64,000 nucleotides of DNA, taken from contig CACDVH010000001.1 of NCBI GenBank assembly GCA_902556205.1, forward strand, positions 124,001 through 188,000, given 5' to 3'. Made by a program: the position numbers and the translations under genes. The DNA is from an uncultured Gammaproteobacteria bacterium. Lineage in GTDB: Bacteria; Pseudomonadota; Gammaproteobacteria; PS1; Pseudothioglobaceae. How positions within the stretch are numbered: the first letter of the stretch is position 1; each line of letters begins with the position of its first letter. Positions 1 to 12,996 of the stretch are shown one piece after another. Under the pieces are notes generated by a model. The model was given only the letters and a program-made list of their open reading frames with translations, had not been told where the DNA came from and did not search any database.

Positions 1-1
1 T

Positions 2-409
2 CCCAGAATGATAGAGTTTGAGCTTCATGTTGATGATGACTTTGTTAATAATCAAAGGGCTGATGGAATTATTGTTACAACGCCAACAGGATCTACTGCC
101 TATGCGTTGTCGAGTGGTGGGCCAATAATGCATCCAAGCACGAACGCAATTTGCCTGGTCTCAATTAGCCCTCATACAATGAGCCATAGGCCATTTATTC
201 TTCATGGCGAAAGTGAAGTAGTTATTTCGCTTTTAGATTGTGATGAGAGAGCTACTATAAGTTTTGATGCTCAATCCTCAGTTTCTGCATCTGAAGGCGT
301 TTCGCTCAGAGTTAAAAAACATGAGAATTTTGTTCACCTAATCCATCCAAAAGGTTATGACTATTTTGAAATTATTAGGTCAAAACTCCACTGGGGACAA
401 AAGGTTTAA
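2..409 (+). CDS. nadK: NAD kinase, 5'-truncated by window edge
   Basis: Translation contains RADGIIVTTPTGSTAYALSSGGPI, the NAD kinase core; frame stays open to the window edge; followed by recN. Confidence 0.9.
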   Translation, partial: PRMIEFELHVDDDFVNNQRADGIIVTTPTGSTAYALSSGGPIMHPSTNAICLVSISPHTMSHRPFILHGESEVVISLLDCDERATISFDAQSSVSASEGVSLRVKKHENFVHLIHPKGYDYFEIIRSKLHWGQKV

Positions 410-420
410 AAGGTTATAGT

Positions 421-2082
421 ATGCTCGATAGCCTGAATATTAAAAATCTAGTAGTTATTGAGGATTTAGATATTGACTTTCAGTCAGGGATGACAGTTAT
501 CACGGGTGAAACCGGAGCAGGAAAATCAATTATTGTTCAGGCTTTGGCGATGATTGCTGGGAGACGTTCAGATGCCTCGCTTATTAGAAAGGGGGCACAT
601 AAAGCAGAAATTAGTGCTACTTTCAGCATTGAATCAAATTCAAGCGTTCTAGCTTACCTGAAGAGTCAAGATTTAGAAAATGACTTTGAGTGCATTATAC
701 GGCGAGTGATCCTTTCAGACGGAAAGTCTCGCTCATACATAAATGGAAGCAAAGTCCCATTATCAGTCCTGAGTGAAGTTGGAGCTTCTTTGATTGACAT
801 GCATGGCCAAAATGAGCATCAGCTCTTATTAAGGCCTAGCCATCATAGAATTCTTTTGGACGACTATGCCGGATCTCAAAAACTGTGCAATGAAGTTAAT
901 GATATTTTTAATAGTTATCAAAAAATCAAAGGCAAGATTGATAACTTGCGAAACAACAACTCATTTCTTTCTGCTCAAAAAGATTTGGTAACACATCAGT
1001 TGAATGAACTTCATGAAGCTGAATTATCCATAGAGGAGCTAAGCAGCATTGAAGATGATTATAAAGCCTCGAAAAATTCCAGCCAGTTAACTGAGAAAAT
1101 ATCAAAGATATTAAGTGCATTGAATGACGATCATGGAGTAAACAATATTCTTATTGATGGAGAGAATATTCTGGATCAATCAAAAGAGATTGATTCACGA
1201 TTAGATTCCATTAGAGCATTAATTGCTGGAGCGCAGTTGCAAGTTCAAGAGGGTATATATGATCTGACAGACTATCTCACTAAAATAAGCAACCAGGAAG
1301 ATAATTCTATGCAACTGGAGCAAAGAATTACCCTGCTTCATGATTTAGGTAGAAAGCACAATTGTCAAATTACAGAGCTCATCAATATACAACAATCTCT
1401 AGAGAAAAGTCTGACTGAACTAGATAGCTCGAATGAAACACTAGATAAACTAAATGAAGAACTAAATCAGTTTGAAAAAGAATATTATCTCAGGTCTAAG
1501 GCACTATCTGCTAAGAGACAGAAAGCCAGCAATGCACTATCAAAAGAAGTTACAAGTCTTATGCAAAAGCTTGGAATGCCCGGTAGTGAAATTATTTTTA
1601 AGATGGTCGATTTGGATAAAGAGGTTAGATTAAATGGCACTGAAGATATCAACATCCATGTTAAAACAAATGCTGGACAAGACTTTAAACCATTGAATAA
1701 AGTTGCTTCTGGTGGAGAGCTTTCAAGGGTTTCCCTGGCGCTTTCAGTTTCGGGAAGCAATACTGAGCTCACCCCTTCGGTAGTTTTTGATGAAGTAGAT
1801 GTTGGAATCAGCGGTTCGGTTGCAGAGATTGTTGGTCAAATGCTTAAAAAGCTGGCAAAACATTATCAAATTATTTGTGTAACCCATCTGGCACAAGTTG
1901 CTGCTCAAGGTAAAGACCACCTAAAAGTTGAGAAAACACAAAAAAATGATATGACTTTCACTGATGTAGTCTCATTGGATAACAATCAGAGGGCAGATGA
2001 GATTGCAAGAATACTGGGTGGAATCAAGATTACTGAAAAGACGAGAATTGCTGCAGAAGAAATGATTAGTTCAAGCTCATAA
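421..2082 (+). CDS. recN: DNA repair protein RecN
   Basis: MLDSLNIKNLVVIEDLDIDF..TGETGAGKS Walker A and C-terminal ASGGELSRVSLAL/VFDEVDVGISG; SMC-like architecture. Confidence 0.95.
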   Translation: MLDSLNIKNLVVIEDLDIDFQSGMTVITGETGAGKSIIVQALAMIAGRRSDASLIRKGAHKAEISATFSIESNSSVLAYLKSQDLENDFECIIRRVILSDGKSRSYINGSKVPLSVLSEVGASLIDMHGQNEHQLLLRPSHHRILLDDYAGSQKLCNEVNDIFNSYQKIKGKIDNLRNNNSFLSAQKDLVTHQLNELHEAELSIEELSSIEDDYKASKNSSQLTEKISKILSALNDDHGVNNILIDGENILDQSKEIDSRLDSIRALIAGAQLQVQEGIYDLTDYLTKISNQEDNSMQLEQRITLLHDLGRKHNCQITELINIQQSLEKSLTELDSSNETLDKLNEELNQFEKEYYLRSKALSAKRQKASNALSKEVTSLMQKLGMPGSEIIFKMVDLDKEVRLNGTEDINIHVKTNAGQDFKPLNKVASGGELSRVSLALSVSGSNTELTPSVVFDEVDVGISGSVAEIVGQMLKKLAKHYQIICVTHLAQVAAQGKDHLKVEKTQKNDMTFTDVVSLDNNQRADEIARILGGIKITEKTRIAAEEMISSSS

Positions 2083-2168
2083 GACTTAAAGAAATTGCCA
2101 TTGAATTAAACTCCTTAATTAGTTGAATTTTTTTTAACTTTAGGCAATATATATTCAGCTTTCAATGC

Positions 2169-2196
2169 TTGACTATTAAACATTAAATTGTATAAT
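2169..2196 (+). promoter_or_regulatory. Putative sigma70 promoter of atp operon
   Basis: TTGACT - 16 bp - TATAAT just upstream of atpI. Confidence 0.55.
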
Positions 2197-2233
2197 GTTG
2201 CGTTTGTGCACAATCAGGGTGGTTAAGTAGCAA

Positions 2234-3399
<1,166 letters not shown>

Positions 3400-3426
3400 T
3401 TTTTTTTAAATAGTTTTAATAAGTAG

Positions 3427-3669
<243 letters not shown>

Positions 3670-3704
3670 ATCGTAATCTTTTTCAATAAACAAGGGTATT
3701 AGTT

Positions 3705-4175
3705 ATGAACATTAACCTTACGCTAATTGGACAAACAATCATGTTTGCCATGTTTGTCTGGTTTTGTATGAAGTTTGTCTGGCCTCCCTTAGTTGAGGCA
3801 ATGGCAGCTCGTAAAAAAGCTATTGAAGACGGACTAAAGGCTGCAGAGCTTGGAAAAGAAGAGCATGCGTTAGCCCAAAAAAATGCAGAAGATTTAATTG
3901 AAACTTCAAAAACTCAGGCGGCTGAAATTATTGCAAATGCTGATAAACAGGCAAGCGTAATGATAGATAACGCCAAGGGTGCTGCATCTGAAGAAGCAGA
4001 TAAAATCAAAGCACAAGCAAAATCTGAGCTTGATCAAGAGGTTGTTAAAGCACGTAATGAGCTTAGAGACCAGGTTTCCACTTTGGTTATGCAAGGAGTT
4101 AATTCTGTATTGGATAAAGAAGTTGATTCTAAAACTCATAAAGATATGCTTTCTAAGCTTTCACAGTCACTATAG
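3705..4175 (+). CDS. atpF: F0F1 ATP synthase subunit B
   Basis: 156 aa, N-terminal TM plus charged coiled coil; operon position. Confidence 0.95.
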   Translation: MNINLTLIGQTIMFAMFVWFCMKFVWPPLVEAMAARKKAIEDGLKAAELGKEEHALAQKNAEDLIETSKTQAAEIIANADKQASVMIDNAKGAASEEADKIKAQAKSELDQEVVKARNELRDQVSTLVMQGVNSVLDKEVDSKTHKDMLSKLSQSL

Positions 4176-4184
4176 GGCGATAAA

Positions 4185-4733
4185 ATGGAATTATCATCAA
4201 TTGCAAAGCCATACGCTCAAGCGATTTTTGAAGTTGCAGAGCAAAGTAATTCTATCTCGGCATGGAGCTCTTTTCTCTCAACAGCAAGCGCTGTATTGAG
4301 TGATGAAAGCACGAAAGCTTTTATTGCATCTCCAGGCAAAAGTAAAAATCAAAAATATGATTTGATTTCTGCATTAATTGCTAAAGCCTCATCAAAAGAT
4401 CTCAGCAAGCAGGAATCAGCATTTGTTGGGCTTATTTTAAAGAATGATCGTTCTGCTGCAATTGAAAGTATTGTAAGTGCATTTGAAATGGCAGTTTCTA
4501 GTTCTAATCAAAGCAAGAACTTTAAGGTTATAAGTGCTTTTGAACTGAGTGAAAATGAGAAAAAAGCAATTATTGATGAGTTAACAAGTAAACACAAAAC
4601 AACAGTATCAGTAGAAACTGAAGTTGATGAGGCTCTCAAAGGTGGCATCATCATTAAAGAGGGCGACAAAGTTATTGATACATCAATTAAGGCAAGAGTT
4701 GACGCTTTAAGTGTCTCATTGTCTGTAAATTAA
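4185..4733 (+). CDS. atpH: F0F1 ATP synthase subunit delta
   Basis: IAKPYAQAIFEVA N-terminus and GGIIIKEGDKVIDTSIKARVDAL C-terminus. Confidence 0.95.
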   Translation: MELSSIAKPYAQAIFEVAEQSNSISAWSSFLSTASAVLSDESTKAFIASPGKSKNQKYDLISALIAKASSKDLSKQESAFVGLILKNDRSAAIESIVSAFEMAVSSSNQSKNFKVISAFELSENEKKAIIDELTSKHKTTVSVETEVDEALKGGIIIKEGDKVIDTSIKARVDALSVSLSVN

Positions 4734-4754
4734 TTTTATATAGAGAGGTTTGTT

Positions 4755-6296
4755 ATGCAATTAAACGCTTCTGAAATCAGTGATTTAATTAAGAAAGAAA
4801 TAGAGGGCTTTGATTTTTCAGCAGAAGCTCGAACTGAAGGCACAGTAATAAGTGTGAGTGATGGTATTGTTCGTATTCATGGTCTAGCAGATGCTCAATT
4901 TGGTGAAATGCTAGAGTTTCCTGGTAATACATTTGGCCTGGCGCTTAACTTGGAGCAAGACTCAGTGGGTGCGGTTGTTTTGGGAGACTATCTTCATATT
5001 TCAGAAGGTGACACAGTAAAGTGTACAAACCGAATCATGGAAGTGCCAGTAGGAAATGAGTTACTAGGCCGAGTTGTCAATCCATTAGGAGAAGACCTAG
5101 AGGGCAAAGGTGACATTAAAGCTTCTGCATCGAGACCAATTGAAGTTGTTGCTCCAGGTGTAATTGAGAGACAATCTGTTGACCAGCCAATTCAAACTGG
5201 AATTAAGGCGATTGATTCAATGGTGCCAATTGGCCGAGGTCAACGCGAGCTGATTATTGGTGACCGTCAAACAGGAAAAACTGCTGTAGCTATTGACGCA
5301 ATTATTAATCAAAAAGATACAGGAGTTAAATGTATTTATGTTGCTATTGGACAAAAAGCTTCATCTATTGCAGCTGTAGTTCGCAAATTAGAAGAGCATG
5401 GTGCTTTAGCGCATACAATTATTGTTTCTGCATCTGCTTCTGATTCTGCAGCACTTCAATATATTGCTCCATATGCGGGCTGCGCTATGGGTGAGTACTT
5501 TATGGAGAGGGGCGAAGATGCACTTATTGTTTATGATGATCTTACTAAGCAGGCTTGGGCTTATCGTCAAGTTTCGCTTCTTTTAAAGCGACCGCCAGGA
5601 CGTGAGGCTTATCCAGGAGATGTTTTCTACCTTCACTCTCGTCTTTTGGAGAGAGCTTCTAGGGTAAATGCTGAATACGTTGAGCAAGTTACTAATGGAG
5701 AGGTGAAGGGCAAGACTGGATCCTTAACAGCATTACCAATTATCGAAACTCAAGCTGGAGATGTATCGGCTTTTGTTCCTACAAACGTAATTTCAATTAC
5801 TGATGGTCAAATTTTCCTTGAGACAGATTTATTTAATTCAGGAATCAGACCCGCGATTAATGCTGGTTTGTCTGTATCTCGAGTTGGTGGTGCGGCACAA
5901 ACTAAGGTTATAAAAAAACTTGGGGGAGGTATTCGTCTTGACTTAGCTCAATATCGTGAGCTTGCAGCGTTCGCTCAGTTTGCATCTGATCTTGATGCTG
6001 AAACAAAAGCACAGATTGACAGAGGTCAGCGTGTAACGGAGCTTATGAAACAAGGACAGTATTCACCATTAAATGTGGCTGAAACTGCGACTTCATTGTT
6101 TGCTGCAAATAGCGGTGCTCTAGATGATATCGATGCAAATAAAGTAGTTGCATTTGAGTCAGCACTCTTGTCGTATATGAATACAAGCCAAGCAGCTTTA
6201 ATGGATGAAATTAACGAGTCTGGTGACTATAACGATGATATAGCTGCCAAGCTTCAGGCTGCAATTGATGACTTTAAAGCTAATAATACTTGGTAA
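4755..6296 (+). CDS. atpA: F0F1 ATP synthase subunit alpha
   Basis: [18 protein letters not shown] and [27 protein letters not shown]. Confidence 0.98.
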   Translation: MQLNASEISDLIKKEIEGFDFSAEARTEGTVISVSDGIVRIHGLADAQFGEMLEFPGNTFGLALNLEQDSVGAVVLGDYLHISEGDTVKCTNRIMEVPVGNELLGRVVNPLGEDLEGKGDIKASASRPIEVVAPGVIERQSVDQPIQTGIKAIDSMVPIGRGQRELIIGDRQTGKTAVAIDAIINQKDTGVKCIYVAIGQKASSIAAVVRKLEEHGALAHTIIVSASASDSAALQYIAPYAGCAMGEYFMERGEDALIVYDDLTKQAWAYRQVSLLLKRPPGREAYPGDVFYLHSRLLERASRVNAEYVEQVTNGEVKGKTGSLTALPIIETQAGDVSAFVPTNVISITDGQIFLETDLFNSGIRPAINAGLSVSRVGGAAQTKVIKKLGGGIRLDLAQYRELAAFAQFASDLDAETKAQIDRGQRVTELMKQGQYSPLNVAETATSLFAANSGALDDIDANKVVAFESALLSYMNTSQAALMDEINESGDYNDDIAAKLQAAIDDFKANNTW

Positions 6297-6302
6297 ATAA
6301 TT

Positions 6303-7166
6303 ATGGCAGTTGGTAAGGAAATTAGAACACAGATTGCAAGTATTCAAAATACTCAGAAGATTACTTCGGCCATGGAAATGGTTGCAGCTTCTAAAATGAA
6401 AAAAGCGCAAGATAGAATGCAGGCTTCACGACCATATTCAGAAAAGATTCTTAATGTGATTGGTCATCTTACGCATGCTAACTCTGAGTTCAAGCATCCT
6501 TACATGACTGCTTCAAAGGAAGTTAAAAAAGTAGGCATTATCATCATCTCAAGTGACAGAGGTCTTTGTGGAGGTTTAAATACTAATTTATTTAGAAGTT
6601 TGTTGAAAGATATTGCAAATTGGCAATCTGATAAGGTGGATGTTGAACTATGTACAATTGGAAAAAAGGCAACATCCTTTTTCAAAAATACAGGCCTTCA
6701 GATTAATTCGGTTTTAACTGACCTTGGTGATAATCCTAATTTCGATGAGTTGTTAGGCACAATTAAGGTTATGTTAGACAAGTATGATTCGGGTGAGATT
6801 GATCAGATTATGATTGCCTATAATCGTTTTGCAAACACAATGACGCAAGTGCCAACAGTGAAACAAATTGTTCCAATGGAGCTTACTGAAGAAGAGAGCA
6901 TGGACCATCATTGGGATTATATTTATGAACCAGATGCTGAAAAGGCACTTGGGGCATTATTAGTTAGATACATTGAGGCGTTAGTTTATCAAGGCATAGT
7001 TGAAAACAACGCATGCGAGCAATCTTCAAGAATGATCGCAATGCATAGTGCGACAGATAACGCTGGAGACATGATTAAAGAGTTAGGATTGATTTATAAC
7101 AAGGCTAGACAGGCTGCAATTACTCAGGAAATATCTGAAATAGTTGCTGGTGCTGCTGCTGTTTAA
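6303..7166 (+). CDS. atpG: F0F1 ATP synthase subunit gamma
   Basis: [28 protein letters not shown] and [12 protein letters not shown]. Confidence 0.97.
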   Translation: MAVGKEIRTQIASIQNTQKITSAMEMVAASKMKKAQDRMQASRPYSEKILNVIGHLTHANSEFKHPYMTASKEVKKVGIIIISSDRGLCGGLNTNLFRSLLKDIANWQSDKVDVELCTIGKKATSFFKNTGLQINSVLTDLGDNPNFDELLGTIKVMLDKYDSGEIDQIMIAYNRFANTMTQVPTVKQIVPMELTEEESMDHHWDYIYEPDAEKALGALLVRYIEALVYQGIVENNACEQSSRMIAMHSATDNAGDMIKELGLIYNKARQAAITQEISEIVAGAAAV

Positions 7167-7180
7167 AATTTACAAAATAG

Positions 7181-8569
<1,389 letters not shown>

Positions 8570-8986
8570 ATGTCAGTAATCCACGTTGATGTAGTTAGCG
8601 CAACTGAGGAAATATACTCAGGAGAAGCAAAATGTGTTTTTGCACCCGCTACTATGGGTGAGATTGGTGTTTATCCAATGCATGTTCCTTTGATTAGTAC
8701 GCTTAAACCTGGTGAGGTTAGAGTTGAAACTGACAGTGGTATGGAGTCAATTTTTGTATCTGGTGGTATTATTGAGGTTCAGCCTGATGTTGTTACAATT
8801 TTTTCTGATACTGCAATCCGAGCTAATGACCTAGATGAATCAAAAGCTCTAGAGGCAAAACAAAGAGCTGAAGAGGCAATGTCAAATGCTCAAGGAGATC
8901 AAGACCTTTCTACTACTCAGGCTGCATTGGCTGAGTCACTGGCGCAACTTCAAATGATCACTAAGATGAGGGGCAAAAAGCGTTAG
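8570..8986 (+). CDS. atpC: F0F1 ATP synthase subunit epsilon
   Basis: 138 aa, GEIGVYPMHVPLISTLKPGEVRV; last atp gene. Confidence 0.96.
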   Translation: MSVIHVDVVSATEEIYSGEAKCVFAPATMGEIGVYPMHVPLISTLKPGEVRVETDSGMESIFVSGGIIEVQPDVVTIFSDTAIRANDLDESKALEAKQRAEEAMSNAQGDQDLSTTQAALAESLAQLQMITKMRGKKR

Positions 8987-9289
8987 TTAGATTTTAAAAA
9001 GAGTTGATCGAAAATCGACTATCTTGTTATCTGATACCATTACGCCTTCTTCTTGAAGGCGTTTTATTTTCACCTCTATATCTGTTGCAAAGCCCCCTAA
9101 GTCACCATTAGATTTGACTACTCGATGACACGGCACTTGGGGTGCATAAGGGTTTTTATTCATTGCACTTCCAACTGCTCTATGAGCTTTCGGCCTTCCT
9201 ATCATTCTAGCCAGACCAGCATAAGTAATTACTTTTCCTTTGGGTACTTTTTTGAGAGCTTCATAGCAATCAGACTGAAATCTAGTCAT
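8987..9289 (-). CDS. MGMT/Ogt-family DNA-binding domain protein retaining PCHRV
   Basis: 100 aa; VPKGKVITYAGLARMIGRPKAHRAVGSAMNKNPYAPQVPCHRVVKSNGDLGGF is the alkyltransferase C-terminal domain. Confidence 0.85.
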   Translation of the reverse strand: MTRFQSDCYEALKKVPKGKVITYAGLARMIGRPKAHRAVGSAMNKNPYAPQVPCHRVVKSNGDLGGFATDIEVKIKRLQEEGVMVSDNKIVDFRSTLFKI

Positions 9290-9819
9290 TTTAAAAAAGA
9301 CTGCATTAGATCATCATACTTATCTTGAGATTTTATTAAAAAGTCACAGACCTCTCTAACCGCTCCAGAGCCGCCAGCATTGTTTGTAACCATTAGGGCA
9401 TTTTCTTTTACGAATGAATGTGCATTTGCTACAGCAATAGGTAAAGCAACTTTGGACATAGCTGGAAGATCAATGACGTCATCACCCACAAAGGCGGATT
9501 CACTTAAATCAATGGAAAGTTTTTCCGAAAGCTCTTTGAGCGCTTTACCTTTATCTTTTATTCCATGATAGTAATTTTTGACACCAAGAGTTTCAAGCCT
9601 ATGAGCAACAGAAAGAGTGCTTCTTGCAGTTATGATTGCAACTTCAACACCACATAATTCTAGTAATTTAATCCCACAACCATCCTGAGAATCAAATTTT
9701 TTATGCTCAGTGCCATTATCGTCAAAATAAATACCGCCATCAGTTAGCACTCCATCGACATCCAAGATTAAAAGCTTGATACCTCTTGCTATTGATTTGG
9801 CTTTAGAATGATTACTCAT
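9286..9819 (-). CDS. kdsC: 3-deoxy-D-manno-octulosonate 8-phosphate phosphatase (KdsC-type HAD)
   Basis: IKLLILDVDGVLTDGGIYFDDNGTEHKKFDSQDGCGIKLL; FVGDDVIDLPAM. Confidence 0.88.
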   Translation of the reverse strand: MSNHSKAKSIARGIKLLILDVDGVLTDGGIYFDDNGTEHKKFDSQDGCGIKLLELCGVEVAIITARSTLSVAHRLETLGVKNYYHGIKDKGKALKELSEKLSIDLSESAFVGDDVIDLPAMSKVALPIAVANAHSFVKENALMVTNNAGGSGAVREVCDFLIKSQDKYDDLMQSFLK

Positions 9820-9828
9820 GATAAATAG

Positions 9829-11472
9829 CTACCCATTAATTTTTTTGTTAATGTACATTTGTTGAGCAATTGAAAGAATATTATTGGTGACCCAATATAA
9901 TACAAGTCCTGATGGGAACCAGAGGAAGAAAACGGTAAAGACAATTGGAAGCATTTGCATAATCCTTGCCTGGATTGGATCTGCAGGAGGTGGATTAAGT
10001 CTTTGCTGAAACCACATAGATGCGCCCATGATTAATGGTAGGATGAAGTAAGGATCCTTTGCAGCCAAATCTGGCAGATATAAGAAAGGTGTTTGGCGAA
10101 GCTCAACCATTTCTATAAGAACCCAGTAAATTGAAATGAATACAGGAATTTGAACAAGAATCGGAAGACAACCAGCAGCAGGATTGATTTTTTCAGTCCT
10201 GTAAAGCTCCATGGTTTTTTTACCAATTTTCTGTTTGTCGCCCTCGTATGTTTCTTTAATCTTTTGGAGTCTAGGTGCTAATTTTTTCATCCCAGCCATT
10301 GATTTAAAGGATTTTTCAGACAATTTATAGAAGGCAAGCTTAATTGCGAGAGTTACTAAGATAATTGATATGGCCCAGTTTTGAACAAAACTATAAATCC
10401 AATGAAGGAATACAGATAAAGGTTTAGCCACTATAAAAAGGAATCCATAGTCAACTGTTTTATCTAGTCCAGGCGCTAGGTTTTCAAGACGAACATGTTC
10501 TTTAGGTCCGATGAAGAGCTGATTTTTTCCAATATTGACTGAGGAGCCCGCGGCAATTCTTGAGCTAGGATTCACAGTTGTTAGAAGGAAGTTGTCTCTA
10601 CTTGATTTGGTTGAGTATGTATGCTTCTCTTTTTCGTTTGGAATCCATGCTGAAAAGAAGTAATGCTGAATCATCGCTGCCCATCCACCGATAGATGTTG
10701 TCTTTGGACTTGAGTCAAAGTCTTCAAAATCAATTTTTTCAAAGATTTCCTCGTCATTGTAAATAGCACCACCGTTGAAGTTTTGCATTCCCATCATAAA
10801 GCCACCAGATTCTTGCGAAGCACCATGAGCAAGCTGAGTATAGCTACTTACAACGCGGTCAGAAGAGCTGTTATTGTCTATTTGATAGTCAACTTCGATT
10901 ACATAGCTATCTGGCTTAAAGTGAAAGTTTTTGGTTACAGTGACACCATTATTGTCAGTCCATTTTAGTGGGACAGTCAATTCATTATTACTCCCTAAGA
11001 AATATTCTTCTCTTTCTGAAGTATATTCATCTTGATGAGTTGGCATTTGGTCTGCAGGAATCAATCCACTTTGTGCATGGAAAATTCTATCTGGTGAATT
11101 GCTTAATAACTCAAATCTTTCTTCAGAATTCAAACTTTCAGGATACGCATTCAGTAAGGCACTAATTATCGTTCCACCCTTGTGTGAAATTTGAAGAGTT
11201 AAAAGATCTGTTACAACTGTAGTATATGCTCCAGAATTACTTGGCTCATATATTGCTGGAGTCGAATCTTCTGAGACTTGTAATTCTGCTGTTGGAACAT
11301 CACTTGGAAGTGGAACATCAGTTATTTCTGTTGAAGAGTTATTAGTAACTAGCTGAGTTTGAGTTATTACATTTCCGTTCTCGTCTACAGACTGAGTAAG
11401 CTCCCATTTATCCCAAAGCAAAAAAACAGTTAAAAAAATCGCAATAAAAAGAAAGAGTTTTTGAGTGTTCAT
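9829..11472 (-). CDS. yidC: Membrane protein insertase YidC
   Basis: 547 aa; N-terminal TM, large periplasmic region, FYKLSEKSFKSMAGMKKLAPRLQKIKE and INPAAGCLPILVQIPVFISIYWVL. Confidence 0.96.
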   Translation of the reverse strand: MNTQKLFLFIAIFLTVFLLWDKWELTQSVDENGNVITQTQLVTNNSSTEITDVPLPSDVPTAELQVSEDSTPAIYEPSNSGAYTTVVTDLLTLQISHKGGTIISALLNAYPESLNSEERFELLSNSPDRIFHAQSGLIPADQMPTHQDEYTSEREEYFLGSNNELTVPLKWTDNNGVTVTKNFHFKPDSYVIEVDYQIDNNSSSDRVVSSYTQLAHGASQESGGFMMGMQNFNGGAIYNDEEIFEKIDFEDFDSSPKTTSIGGWAAMIQHYFFSAWIPNEKEKHTYSTKSSRDNFLLTTVNPSSRIAAGSSVNIGKNQLFIGPKEHVRLENLAPGLDKTVDYGFLFIVAKPLSVFLHWIYSFVQNWAISIILVTLAIKLAFYKLSEKSFKSMAGMKKLAPRLQKIKETYEGDKQKIGKKTMELYRTEKINPAAGCLPILVQIPVFISIYWVLIEMVELRQTPFLYLPDLAAKDPYFILPLIMGASMWFQQRLNPPPADPIQARIMQMLPIVFTVFFLWFPSGLVLYWVTNNILSIAQQMYINKKING

Positions 11473-11478
11473 AAGTAT

Positions 11479-11706
11479 TTAAATTGTTTTAATTTTTTTT
11501 GGGACTGGATCGTAGCTTGCCTCAGACCAAGGATGACATTTGCTTATTCTTTTTGCACCAAGGGTGGCCCCTTTAATGGCTCCATGATACTTAATTGCTT
11601 CATATGTGTATTCAGAGCAAGTCGGTATGTGGCGGCAATTATTGCCTAAAATAGGACTGACAACCCATTGATAAATTTTGATGAGAGGTAGAAGTAAGAA
11701 TTTCAT
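11479..11706 (-). CDS. yidD: Membrane protein insertion efficiency factor YidD
   Basis: 75 aa; IKIYQWVVSPILGNNCRHIPTCSEYTYEAI. Confidence 0.94.
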   Translation of the reverse strand: MKFLLLPLIKIYQWVVSPILGNNCRHIPTCSEYTYEAIKYHGAIKGATLGAKRISKCHPWSEASYDPVPKKIKTI

Positions 11707-12056
11707 TATAAGTTTGACCTATTTATTGCTTTTTTCATGAGTGAAAGCAGATCATTTGTCATTTCAATATTGTTTATGCTTTGAGCTTTTTTGGCCATTA
11801 CAACATAGTTCAATTGCCCCAAGCTGTCTTGGTTGACTCGAAAAGTTTCACGAGCGAGTCTTTTTAAATGATTTCTATCGACAGCTCTTCTGTATTCTTT
11901 TTTGGATATCGCAAGCCCAAGTCTTGAAAATGAGTATTCAGTTTTACTGGTGACTATTTTCCAAAACTTACTTTGAGAATGGCGCCCTTTTTTGAAAATA
12001 TATGCGAATTCCTTGGCATTAGTAATACGCACACTTCGAGCAAGCGAGCTAGCCAT
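11706..12056 (-). CDS. rnpA: Ribonuclease P protein component
   Basis: RLGLAISKKEYRRAVDRNHLKRLARETFR, between yidD and rpmH. Confidence 0.92.
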   Translation of the reverse strand: MASSLARSVRITNAKEFAYIFKKGRHSQSKFWKIVTSKTEYSFSRLGLAISKKEYRRAVDRNHLKRLARETFRVNQDSLGQLNYVVMAKKAQSINNIEMTNDLLSLMKKAINRSNL

Positions 12057-12060
12057 TGTA

Positions 12061-12195
12061 TTAAGCTGCTAAGCGCTTACGCCCTTTTTTTCTACGTGCA
12101 CTTAGAATAGCACGTCCAGAACGGGTTTTCATTCTGGCTCTAAAGCCGTGATTGCGTTTACGTTTTAACACGCTCGGTTGGAAAGTTCTTTTCAT
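12061..12195 (-). CDS. rpmH: Large ribosomal subunit protein bL34 (absent from supplied ORF track)
   Basis: Reverse-strand translation by hand: [44 protein letters not shown]. Confidence 0.96.
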   Translation of the reverse strand: MKRTFQPSVLKRKRNHGFRARMKTRSGRAILSARRKKGRKRLAA

Positions 12196-12315
12196 AATCT
12201 ATTTATGCCAACAAAAAATTTTGCAATTTTACCATACTTGAATAGAATCGGTATACCTGATAAATGAGAGTTTCTTGGCTGTTAAAGCCTTATTAAGGCC
12301 CAATTTATATAAAGA

Positions 12316-12324
12316 TGTGGATAA
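12316..12324 (-). promoter_or_regulatory. Perfect DnaA-box match (TTATCCACA on minus strand)
   Basis: TGTGGATAA in the noncoding gap between rpmH and smg. Confidence 0.4.
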
Positions 12325-12499
12325 TGAAGGTAACAAATAATTAGTTGCTTTAATTTAGTAATCACTTTATAACTTAAGTGGAGGTTGAAAAAGTGATTGT
12401 TGCCCACAAGTAATAAGCAAATAAATAGACTCTTTATAATTTGCGATGGGGGTCTAGTATGAATAAATTTGTAAGATATGTTAATTTTTAAGAGGCTCT

Positions 12500-12988
12500 A
12501 TGACTAACAACATTCTTGATGTACTCACTTTTATGTTTGACTTCCTTTTTGAATCTGCTGAGCAAGATTCAACTCAAGAGTTGGATGATGATTTGTTAAA
12601 GACACATCTATCTGAAGCTGGGTTTGATTCTGAGAGAATTGAAAAAGCATTAATTTGGCTTGAGAATATTGCAGCGCTCCAAGACGGAAAAATTGCAAGT
12701 TTTAATACGGTTCATAATTCGATGCGAATTTATAGTGAGCTTGAAAAAACTAAATTAGATTCCAGGGCTCGAGGCTTCATAATGTTCATGGAAAATATGG
12801 GCCAATTAAACCCCAGTCAAAGAGAGATAGTCATTGATCAAGTTATGTCTTTAGAGGATTCAAAGCTTAGTATTGATGATTTGAAATGGGTAGTAATGAT
12901 GGTTATTGGAAATAGTGCTGAATCGGCTGTTCCATCACAATGGATAGAGTCTATTGTGTTTCATGATGATAACCCTACTCTCCAGTAG
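12500..12988 (+). CDS. smg: Smg family protein (DUF494)
   Basis: MTNNILDVLTFMFDFLFE...; located directly upstream of topA. Confidence 0.85.
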   Translation: MTNNILDVLTFMFDFLFESAEQDSTQELDDDLLKTHLSEAGFDSERIEKALIWLENIAALQDGKIASFNTVHNSMRIYSELEKTKLDSRARGFIMFMENMGQLNPSQREIVIDQVMSLEDSKLSIDDLKWVVMMVIGNSAESAVPSQWIESIVFHDDNPTLQ

Positions 12989-12996
12989 GACTTCTT

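Noticed and set aside
926-1120. Minus-strand 64-aa ORF in the supplied track
   Set aside because: Fully inside recN on the opposite strand; no recognisable motif.
3979-4299. Plus-strand 106-aa ORF overlapping atpF and atpH
   Set aside because: Out-of-frame with two well-supported atp genes; lysine/leucine-rich low-complexity translation.
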